The notes beneath the pieces are model-generated. The model worked only from the letters and a program-made list of their open reading frames with translations, was not told where the DNA came from and searched no databases. A program made the translations under genes and the position numbers. 64,000 bases of DNA from Sipunculus nudus (Eukaryota; Annelida; Sipuncula; Golfingiida; Sipunculidae), in contig CM049316.1 in NCBI GenBank assembly GCA_026874595.1, forward strand, positions 46,143,695 to 46,207,694, in the 5' to 3' direction. Positions 47,324 through 61,403 of the stretch are shown here, piece after piece. Every line of letters starts with the position of its first letter. The stretch's first letter is position 1.

Positions 47324-48957
47324 ACAAAGGACCCATGGGTCACGACAACCATCTTAAGTTTGAAATTTTTGCAAATGCAAAATATGAAAAATATTCTATT
47401 GTAATGTTTTTTATTTATATAAGCATATGAGAAGCCAAGAGGAAAGGGCCCTCCTACTTGGTTATAGTAAAGTTCTCAATATATGATTGCAAACTAATAC
47501 TCTGACAAGACTGTCATGAAGAAAAACAGTAAAAATTTTGAGATACTGTGATGCATATGAAAAATTTGCAGATGGACAGGCAAGTGGACAGAATGGACTA
47601 ATACCTTCATTTCACTTTCAAGGGAATAATGCATTTAAGTTTATATATAACAACATGGCATCTACAAAATTATTCCTTGAATCCCTATTAAAACGTTTTG
47701 CACATTGGAGTTTTCAGTACATGCTTAATTTTATTCACCGAAATAAAATAAAAGATTCAGTACATTTGATAAAATAAAAACATCTTTTCAAATAAAGTAT
47801 ACACACTGTTGGTTGAATGAGGGACAAACAATATCATTATGCTAATTACAATCTCAGCTATAATTAATTACTGGAATTAATAGTCAATTTCACACCTGGT
47901 GAAGTTTTACCCTTCTGAAGTAAAGCATTACTTATCTGATGAACATCCACACTTTCATAGCAATACATCACTTGGTGGACACAATTAAATGTGCACTTTA
48001 ATCATTGTAACCCTGGTGGTACAATACAAAATCTAAAATGTAGCATGTCCAAGAATAAAATAAAATACAGAAAATTATAACATTCATCTAGTTTATGCAC
48101 CAGCTGGGGGGGGGGGGTGAATGCAGGGCAGAGGGGAAGCCTGCTAGTAGTGGCCAAGCTGGGCCAAGGCAAGCTGCCTGGGGTGGGTTACATAATGCAA
48201 GTGAAGGCTGTACTACTAGGTGGCCCAGATGTAAACAACACTTGACATGGTGTATGAAAACTTGAATAAAAGCTACTCTTTTCAAACAATTTCTTTGAAA
48301 TTTCAGATTTTTAAAGATTAAATCCTTATGTATATATGCTGTGAAAATAAAATCAACAGTACTTACAGGAAAAAAAGTGCCACTGCCAAATTTGGACAAA
48401 ATTTAAGGTATTGATTTTTTATTTATGCTAATAACTTGAACAATTTGCAAAATTCAGATCTAATTTTGGGTAAACAATTGAATCTTGTTTAAATAAAGTT
48501 ATATTCCTGAAAAAAAGTCTCCAGCTTCAGCGATTCTCATGTTAAGTGAGCAAATATATTTCCTGATTTTTAAAAAATTGCATTATATTTGGGCCTATAA
48601 CTTCAAAATAATACCCAATACTGACCTAATTTTTGGTATGTGCACAGAAAATGTATGGAAGAATATGAATACTAAATCTGATCAAAAACAGATCAGTGGT
48701 TTTGATATTAGGCAGCCTTGAAGTGTAACAATGGCTTTTTTATGGAAAACGGAGGTTTTTCCTTAATATCTCCAAGGAACGAAGTTCTAATGACCCAATT
48801 TTTGGTATGGTAGGAGATTTTGGGGACATCTAACGGTATGCAGAATTTTGGATTCGTAGGTCTAACAGTTTTAAAACGTGCCCTGTTAACGGACGGACGG
48901 CCGGACGGACGACGGACCACGACTATAGCTCAGATGACTTATAGTCAGCTGAGCTAA
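47324..48957 (+). mobile_element. Palindrome-headed, CTAAAAA-tailed repeat (about 1.6 kb)
   Basis: The head ACAAAGGACCCATGGGTCAC starts right after the previous repeat. The tail stem-loop GCTCAG, GACT, AGTC, CTGAGC then CTAAAAA lies at 48928-48960, preceded by GGACGGACGGCCGGACGG. The interior is largely single-copy-looking, with one degenerate monomer near 48740-48890. Confidence 0.7.
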
Positions 48958-48960
48958 AAA

Positions 48961-51900
48961 TGCAAAATGCTTGATGAAATGATCCTCTGCAAACAAGTGA
49001 CCAAAGATAAAGAATTTGTTAATAAGTGAAAGATGATTTCAAGATCAAATGAGCTGAAATTTAATTTCTGGCAAGTGTGGCTGCCTTCCTTTCCTTATTT
49101 AATTTGTAGATTTGTTATTTAGTGATTTTGTCATATTGTGATTTTGCATTTCTACAGTGTATCTGATATTTTCACATGAAAAATTATCAAATGCAGAGCC
49201 ACAGATGCAATGCATTACGTGTAAGAACCCTTCTTCTCAGGGGTTGTGATGCTCCGATCAAGAACAATTTCTTCATTCTCCTGTTGATGAAAACACCAGC
49301 TTTTGTGTCCACTCCGTATGTCCCGGGTGAAAAAAAGAGCAAACAAGGCATTAGTCCTCGGTGAAACCAGAAATGCCATTAACATGAATATACTGATAGG
49401 AAAAGAATGGGGGATACAGTTTTAATATATTTTAGTTATTCTATAAATGGTTTCTATTTTGAAACAAGATCAAATGGGGAATTGAACATGCAAATCAGAT
49501 ACATTATCGAGTAAAATGCAGCTCTCAATCAGCAAATGAAGTTTGGAATGAAGGTGGACAAAAGCCTTTAAATATTTCCTCTTTCTTTCCGTCTAGCACT
49601 CCAGTAACTGTTACATCATATGTTTTCAAGAATTAATACACATTTTACAAAAACTATATTTATAGAATATCAAATTCAATTTTGAGAAAAAAAATCTTTT
49701 CTTTTGAGTAGTAAATGATAGTGGTACAATCTAAAATGCTTTATTTTAGTAATCACAGAAAACTACAAATATATCTTAATTCAAGCAAGATGTTTATACA
49801 ATCGTTAAATGTGACTAGATAAATGAAAACAAACTTTGAAATATGACTAACTTTTAACAGGCATAATTTTTACAAAACTGCTTTTGCCTGCATTCCTGGA
49901 AATTAAGACAGTTTGAATAAGCTATAGATATACCATATTAACATCAACGGTGGCTTGTCATTTATCATGAATCTTTGATCTTTTAGTCAATGTAGAAAGT
50001 GGGTAATGGGTCATGCAATTACATTGGACTTCAGTAAGCAAAGTAAGTTAGGTATACATGTATAAGGTATAAACACCAACCATCTGTTAAAATACCCATC
50101 CCTCTGCAGACCACAGCACAGAAAGATTTAGGAAGACTATCGCTACATGAAAACTGGAAATTCACTAAATGTTTTCATACTTGTAGATCCTGGATCAACG
50201 ATCAACTCAGAATATTTAAAATTAAGGTATGGAAAAAAACACCACAATTCAGTTCAAAGGTGAAATTTTGAATGATACTGTGAACATTCATCTGAAAAGT
50301 TTTATCTTCAAATGAAATGTTCAAGGCATCCACAGAATGTTATTTCAATTTTTCAAATGTCAGTGTATAACGTTTTCAGTCTTAAAACTGAAATGTTATT
50401 TATAGAATAGCTTCCATAACAGAACATTTACTAACTTGATTTTCAAATAATAATGTTGAGAGATGATTTTATGACAAAATGTTATAATGTTCATGGTTCT
50501 TTAAATGGCAATAGGCTCTCTGAAGCCAACATGCATGAAATATGTTAATTTTGGAAATCCATATGAATAAAAACTTTATCATTAAAATTGTACATCTAGT
50601 ACACATTCATAAAATGTTCTTTAGTTAATTTTTTGTCACAACTGATGGATTTTTTTAATCATGAGACAAGTAATTCCAAACTTCTTTAATAAGTGACATA
50701 TGCACTGAAGCTTATAAATTTAATTTTGATTGCAGTGAATTTATTTTTTTTTTCTGACAGACCTTATATTTATAATAGGAAACCCAGCAGACAGTTACAT
50801 AGGGAAATAATTAAAAAAGAACAGATCATACCGCTTCACAAGAGCTTTATTACAAGATCTCTGGGCAAGTCCACAAGTGTGGGCCACCATTCCATGTACC
50901 TAGATAGAAACAAGAATGAGTGTAAGATTAAACCCATCAAAATACATACACCCAGGAACACACAGCTTATCATTATAACCATAATGATGATTAAACATGA
51001 GTACTGAAAATGAGTTCTATAAAACAACCGCCGCATGAACAGCTACAGAACAGGAATTACAAAGCATTTAAAAATATATATACAAAATTCAAAATTAATA
51101 AACATGGCTATTCCTTCAACATTCAGAAATAGATTTCCATTCTGGATAGAAAGCTAAATAGATAAAGGTAAGATAGGGGAATATTCTCCAAAGTGGACAC
51201 TGGACGGATAGCTATGTTTATCAGTGGTGATAGGATTTGAAAAACTATAAGATATTAGATAATTCTGATGGACTGCTGTTGAAGGTGTGTAATTTGAGGG
51301 TGACCTCAGCAGATAGTCGCCACACAGAGATGTTTGCCTGTATTACAACCATTTGTTGGTCAAGAGGCATCATACAATGTTAACTTACAAATATGTGTTT
51401 TACTGAATATTACATTTATGAACCTGCAAGGTCCTTGTTGTTGCTTACAACATTAAACAAAAGCTGTCTGTTCCTGGTATTCACTAACACATTTCAGTTA
51501 CAGTGCCATTCATACATTTACTGATACAACACAGTATGTAAACATATAAAGCTGAATTATTCATAATACATATGAAAGCTATGATGTGTATATAGTACTG
51601 AGTAACACAGTACATCTGTGCTGGAATCATGGCCTCTATAGAAGTTTTCTGGCATAAGATGCTGCAATAATTCCAGCCAAGATGCATGGCGTATTTTGGC
51701 CCATGGATTTGCCACATTTTGGCAAATAAGATGGTTCTGTAGGTCTGATCACAGTGTGGCTGTCAAGTTTCTATTGTTTCTGTTTTCAACTCTACTTAAT
51801 ATTAAGAAAAAATATTTTATGCCAAGTCCATAAGTGCAACTAAGTTTTTTAACCTCCTACTCTAACTTAGAGACAAAAAGAAGCTACAAACATTAATTAT

Positions 51901-52050
51901 TATAATGGTCTCTCTCATATTGGAAAATCAAAATTTTTCAGCAATCAATACATTAATTTCACTCAAAAATCCATAAAATTAACATTTTCCATTTATCTGT
52001 GCAGCTTTAAAGAAATGTCATTGCAGCCAAAACTATAAGCCCTATGCTCT
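48961..52050. other. Intergenic or PRPF4B downstream sequence, no gene recognised
   Basis: Mostly AT-rich. Candidate AATAAA on the minus strand near 50844-50849. A minus-strand open stretch at 49205-49360 matches nothing I know. Confidence 0.45.
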
Positions 52051-52057
52051 TTACACA

Positions 52058-52101
52058 GCGCTTTACCTATAGGGCCACTACCTATATCGTAAGGCGCTGT
52101 T
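52058..52101. repeat. Imperfect 44-bp hairpin
   Basis: CAGCGCTTTAC at left pairs with GTAAGGCGCTG at right (one mismatch), with CTATAGG/CCTATAT pairing inside. Confidence 0.7.
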
Positions 52102-52156
52102 TGTTATGACCTTGTATCCTGAATTGCTACACCAGAGGGGAGCACTGTATTTTTGT

Positions 52157-52756
52157 CCAATCAGATGAGACCTTGTGCTGGAAGACAAAGCCAAGCAAGG
52201 AATAAACGGAGCCAATCATGTTTAATCATTTTGAGTGACAGCTCATCGCCTCGCGTAACTGTCTGAACAGGCCACAGGCTCAGACAGAATTGCCCCTGAC
52301 GTGGTTTGCTTAGGGCCTTTGGCACATAGGATGCTCGGCCAGTGAGATGTAATTCAAACGAAACGTAACAACAAAGGCTGCGTGCACACCTCGCTGGCTT
52401 GTTTCAGTTCTGCAGACAACAGATACATGGCTATGCTAACACAGTCATAATGTCATAATCCAACCGGTCGATGATGCGAGAATGCAGAGGGAGCAATTTA
52501 AATTCGACCGGAAACTCATCAAGCGGCGCTTGAAGAGCAACAATGGGCGGAGCCAGGATGCCTGTCGAGTGTTCCTTTATTGGCATCTGATTGGCATCTA
52601 TTGGCTGCTTGTCACATTGTACGCACATTTATTTCAGCAGGCAACGAACCGCCATCTGGTGTCTAAATATATCATAAACGGTCAAAGCTGGCAGCATGAA
52701 AATCAGTTGCTTCTTTAGAAGCGCAAGATTTCCGCTGCCTCGGGAGCCTATATAAG
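52157..52756 (+). promoter_or_regulatory. Promoter-like cluster: CCAAT boxes, GC box, TATATAAG
   Basis: CCAAT at 52157-52161 and 52212-52216; inverted CCAAT (ATTGG) at 52579, 52590 and 52600; GGGCGG at 52545-52550; TATATAAG at 52749-52756. CpGs are more frequent here than in the flanks. No coding region follows on the plus strand within the window, so its target is unknown. Confidence 0.35.
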
Positions 52757-53988
52757 CCCTTTCTACGTCGACTTTTTTCTTTTTTTTAAAAAAAATCAAT
52801 TTTGCTTTTTTTCAAATGTAAATTTTGCTTTTTTTTCTAGTATATTCTATTTTTCCATATTATAACATCTAGCTGGTTTTTCATCTTGAAACATCTATTA
52901 CTATCGTGGCAGCTAGTGGGAATGTGTTACTGCTCATTCCCTGCAATTCATCAAAATAAAAGTACCACTCCCCATTATACCCAGCTCTCAACATAATACA
53001 CGATGACTTTCAATTTATAACTTGGCTGTGTACTCACCAATTGCTGGCTTTTCCCCAACTCTGAAATCAGTCTGCTCCATATGTGGGTATATATATATAT
53101 ATATGTACCTCTAATTGCATAAATTTCTACAGGTACTGAAGCAACCTAGCTGTCAAGCTAGAGAATGTTTATGAAAATATCAATTTCAGGAATACCATGA
53201 TTAAGTACAATAAATTGGGAATCATTTGGATATAAGGTATTAGAGTAATACTAAGCAAAAATGCCAAATGATATAATGATGGTCCCATTTCAGATGTTTA
53301 AAGCAGCTCCTGAAATAAGTAATTTTAGAATACAGTTCACAGAACAATATCTTAACTATTACAGGTCTTCCATAATTCAAAAGACATTCTTTTCATATAT
53401 TATGACCAAAGAATGTTAAATTTTGAAATTCAGTTTGAAGGGACAGAGCCTTCAACTTCGGCTATACAAAACCCTGTGCTATTCACACTGATATTGTACT
53501 GAGCTATGCTGTGAGGCACTGCAAAACAAAACAAAAATTCTGTTTTCTCTGCTTTGTAGCCCTGGAAAACTGTCTGACAACAACCAGATACTATTGCAGC
53601 ACTAAACGGAGCTGCCCAGCACAGTTTAGTGTGGCACAACAGTCCGTGTGACCAGGCCTTCACTCAGAATGGGATGAAACTTTAAGCCAATTAAACTGCC
53701 ATGATAGTTCAAATCTGTATTTAACTGGCAGGAAACACACTATTTCCTCTGAGTACATCTGGTACATCAAAGCGAGATCAAAATACATTTCAAGCAATGT
53801 TATATGGTAAATGTCTGTATCTATTGATCATAAGTAAATCATACAAATATGTTATACTCAACCTGATGTCTGCTGACACTGTCCAACAACTAGTGTACTG
53901 TGATGAAGCTTATGATAAAATCTCATTAATCGGCTACATTAACCTTCATCAAGATGGGTGGTGACCCCTTGTGGCCTTTGAACACATT
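52628..53988 (-). other. Probable PRPF4B 3' untranslated region
   Basis: No AATAAA on the minus strand until 52628-52633, about 1.36 kb after the stop. The 77-codon minus-strand ORF at 53430-53663 is not conserved-looking and is treated as chance. The true end is unknown. Confidence 0.35.
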
Positions 53989-57788
<3,800 letters not shown>

Positions 57789-57819
57789 TTAGAAATTTTA
57801 TTAAAATAGTCTCACTAAA

Positions 57820-58870
57820 ACAAGAGACCAAAAGGTCATGACGCTCAGCTGCCAAGCATGACCTGGGACCTCATGGGCTGCAATTCACAACTTCTAGTAA
57901 AATTGTTGCAGAACCTATATGCCAATTTTGTTTAAACTTTCTACGTTGCCATAAATTCTTATCATATATGTCTGGTTTAAACATAGTGAATGATGGTCTG
58001 AGGCAAAATGTATGGTCGTTGAGCTATCAGGAACTAATCCCACAGCTTGCTCGATACCTGTCAATCTCAAAAGGAATACCACACAGGCCAAATATAAGAT
58101 CAAAATATAGCAAAAGATCAAGGAAATCCATGCAAGAATTATTGTGAAACGGGTGCTTCCATATTAATTTTTATTCAATACAAGCCAACTGTACTGAGCT
58201 TTCAGAAATGATGGTCATATTTATTAAGAAATCTTTGATCCAATGCAAGATTACATTAATATACATCCCACTGCATTCACTTTAATAGTTCTTGAGATAA
58301 TATGTTCTAAAGGAATTTAAAGATGGTTTCCTGGTGGCCATATTGGATTTCTGACAAGTCAGAAATTGAACAACAAACATCCTTTAAAAGGGACCAAATA
58401 TCATAAACTAGTGGCCCATGGGCCATGATGCTCAGCTGAATTCAAAGATTGTTGAATTCCATCAAAGATGGAGAGATCCAAGATCTATATACATGCTAAC
58501 TGTCAGCTCAATACATTGAGCCACTCCTGAGATATCGGCTGTTATCTAAAAGACTGCCAAGACTGCCAAGAAGCACAACTACATAGGTGAGGGAACAACT
58601 ATGCCGGGTTACGGAAGATCAGTCCAAGGGTCTCAGAGGAGTTTTCCAGAAACAAACACCGTTTTTGTATCACATTTTTAATTATGTCGGGGGTACTTTT
58701 GAGCCGGATAGCTCAGAGGATATGGGTAACAGAGACCTAATTTCAGATTTCCATGAAGACTTTTCATGGAGCTCCCTAGATGTCAAGTATGAAGTTTCTA
58801 GGTAAAGTGGTTACAATTTGTGCCTTGTTACAAGATGAGGCTTATTTTGAAGTCTCAAAATGAGAAAAAA
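57820..58870 (+). mobile_element. Two palindromic heads and one monomer, PRPF4B intron
   Basis: Heads at 57820-57851 (CAAGAGACCAAAAGGTCATG plus ACGCTCAGCTG) and 58407-58439 (GTGGCCCATGGGCCATGATG plus CTCAGCTG). A single monomer with GGATATGGGTAACAGAGACC follows at 58660-58870. Confidence 0.72.
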
Positions 58871-58872
58871 AT

Positions 58873-59878
58873 GCATACAAATTAAAACTAGATGTGTCGG
58901 AACGACACGAATGCCCCCGCCTGGGGCAAATAAGAAACATTTGTTAAATTTTGTAAAATTTTTTTAAGTTCAGGAGGTGTCATATGGTCACAAGGGCAAA
59001 ATGCAAACTTGGTCTATAACGGGTCATTATCAAGCAACACACCAAAAATCAGGCCAGTATCTGCAGGCATTGTGAAAAAAAGTCCATACGTGCATTTTCA
59101 TAAAAATTTCTGTCTTTCATGAAATTTTCCATGTTCAGGATCTGTCATATGGTCAAAAATAAGTCAACTGGGACAAAACGCGAACTTGATCTGCAAGTGG
59201 TCATTATGCACCAACAGACCAAACATTAGGCTAGTATCTGTAAGCATTGCATTGCAAAACTAGAATATTAGCAAAAGCTGATAATCATCTATAAATTTAA
59301 ATTGGAGAGGTATGTACCATGTTTCATAACAATCCACCAAATGCTTCCTGAGAAATAAGCTCCTAAGAAAAAAATGCGTACAAATTAAAACTAGATGTGT
59401 CGGAACGACACGAATGCCCCGCCTGGGGCAAATAAGAAACATTTGTTAAATTTTGTAAAATTTTTTTAAGTTCAGAGGGTGTCATATAGTCAAAAGTAGG
59501 TCAACAAGGGCAAAATGCAAACTTGATCTATAACGGGTCATTATCAAGCAACACACCAAAAATCAGGCCAGTATCTGCAGGCATTGTGAAAAGAAGTCCA
59601 TACATGCATTTTCACAAAAATTTCTGTCTTTCATGAAATTTTCTATGTTCAGGATCTGTCATATGGTCAAAAATAAGTCAACTCAGACGAAACGCGAACT
59701 TGATCTGTAAGTGGTCATTATGTGCCAACAGACCAAACATTAGGCTAGTATCTGTAAGCATTGCATTGCAAAACTAGAATATTAGCAAAAGCTGATAATC
59801 ATCTATAAATTTAAATTGGAGAGGTATGTCCCATGTTTCATAACAATCCACCAAATGCTTCCTGAGAAATAAGCTCCT
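58873..59878 (+). repeat. 503-bp tandem duplication with double-hairpin head
   Basis: Two copies offset by 503 bp, each starting AACTAGATGTGTCGGAACGA. GTGTCGGAACGACAC at 58894-58908 and 59397-59411 is a perfect 6-bp stem. GCCCCCGCCTGGGGC next to it is a second stem (one C missing in copy 2). Copies agree closely to about 59876, where the second continues as ..CTCCTAAG then TTTTTTTC. Confidence 0.88.
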
Positions 59879-59879
59879 A

Positions 59880-60650
59880 AGTTTTTTTCTATACTAAGCT
59901 CTGTGACCTTGAAAAGTAGGTCAAGATCACCATCTTTGAACTTGACCAAAATTTTGTAAATATCACTCATTAGCACTGAAGAAATTAAGTTCCTGTGTTG
60001 AATACCTTTGGAGATATCCTGCACAAAAGGCCAAAATTGAAAAATCTGATAAAAATTCATTAAAAAATCAGAAATTGTAGGTGGTGCCACCAAAATTGTG
60101 CAGCACGCACAGACCATCATTCCAAATGATCATAGTAAGTTTTGTGAAAATCCACACAATGGTTCCTGAGATATAAGCTTCTGAGTGTTTTTGTATAATC
60201 AGATCTAAAACAAAGAAAAATAGGTCAAGGTCACCCATCTTTGCACTTGACCAAGATTTTGTTGATATACATCTTCACTGATGAAATTAAATTCCAACAG
60301 TGAATCCTTTTAGAGATATCCCGCTCACAAGGCCAAAATTGAAAAATCTGATAAAAATTGATTAAAAATCAGAAATTGCAGGTGGCGCCACCAAAATTGT
60401 GCAGCACGTACAGACTGTCAGTCCCAATAATCATAGTAAGTTTTGTGAAAATCCAAACAATGGTTCCCGAGATATAAGCTTCTGGGTATTTTTCTATAAT
60501 CAGCTCTAAAATGTGGAAAAATGGGTCAAGGTCACCCATCTTTGAACTTGACTGAGATTTTATCTATATACATCTTCACTGATGAAATAAATTTCCAACC
60601 GTGAATCCTTTTAGAGAAATCCTGCTCACAAGATAAAAGTTAACAGACGC
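59880..60650 (+). repeat. ~305-bp tandem monomers with palindromes
   Basis: About 2.5 units, with GGTGGTGCCACC near 60080 and GGTGGCGCCACC at 60381-60392. Each unit carries TAGGTCAAG, GATATAAGCTTCT and AAATTGAAAAATCTGATAA. A third type of monomer around the same palindrome. Confidence 0.85.
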
Positions 60651-60776
60651 GGACAGACGGACATCAGACGGACAGACAGACGGACGGACAGACGGACGGC
60701 AAGACGGACGGACAGATGGACAGCTTGGGTGACGACAATTGCCCATCAGCTATGAGCTGAGGGCTAAAAACGGCTG
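60643..60776 (+). repeat. GGACAGAC minisatellite followed by CTAAAAA tail
   Basis: GGACAGACGGAC-type units at 60650-60722, then ATCAGCTATGAGCTGAGGG, which can fold, then CTAAAAA ending near 60769. A variant of the tail seen at 17.3, 36.6 and 48.9 kb. Confidence 0.8.
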
Positions 60777-61008
60777 TACATGTACATTTGTCATGAAAAT
60801 TTATATTTTTTATACAATTTTTTATGTTTAGGAGCCTTAAAACAATCAAAAGTAGGTCAACCGTGACGAAACGCGAACTTGATCTGTAAATGGTCATTAT
60901 CTGTCCACACACCAAAAAATCAGGCCAATATCTGTAGGCATTGTGAAAAAAAGTCCGTACAACTGTTTGATTTTGGAATGACGGAATGACTGACATGGGT
61001 AAAACTAT

Positions 61009-61037
61009 ATGCCCCGGCCACTTTGTGGCGGGGGCAT
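61009..61037. repeat. Strong hairpin, possible 3' end of the double-hairpin repeat
   Basis: ATGCCCCGGCCAC and GTGGCGGGGGCAT pair around TTT. Its sequence mirrors the ATGCCCCC stem at 58.9 kb. Confidence 0.75.
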
Positions 61038-61375
61038 GAAAAAATAGGTGGCGCCACCAGTCTGCAGGAACTGATGAAACACTCCATGATCAATATGAAT
61101 GCAAAAAATCATGGCCATCAGTACATTAGTTATTCAGATACCGCAGCTTTTGTATCACATTTTTAATTATTCTTAGGAGTACTTACAAGCCCCATAGCTA
61201 GAAGGACATGGATAACAGAGACCTAATTTCAGGTTTACATAGAGACTTTTAATGGACCTCTCTTGATGTCAAGTTAGAAGAATCCAGGTCCAGCGGTTAT
61301 GATTTGTGCCCTGTTAACAGATGACAGCTTCTTTGAAGGTCTCAAATATATAGAAAAAAATCGTAAAATTGGAAA
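61038..61375 (+). repeat. One ~337-bp type monomer
   Basis: GGTGGCGCCACC at 61047-61058, then CAGTCTGCAGGAACTGATGA and GATTTGTGCCCTGTTAACAG, as in the 12-17 kb array. It is followed directly by an AGGCCT-type head at 61375-61403. Confidence 0.85.
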
Positions 61376-61403
61376 ACAAGGCCTACAGGCCTAATGCAAA
61401 CCT

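Noticed and set aside
49205-49364. Open reading on both strands around 49.2-49.4 kb as a possible exon
   Set aside because: No recognisable protein, and two minus-strand frames are equally open, so coding status cannot be decided.
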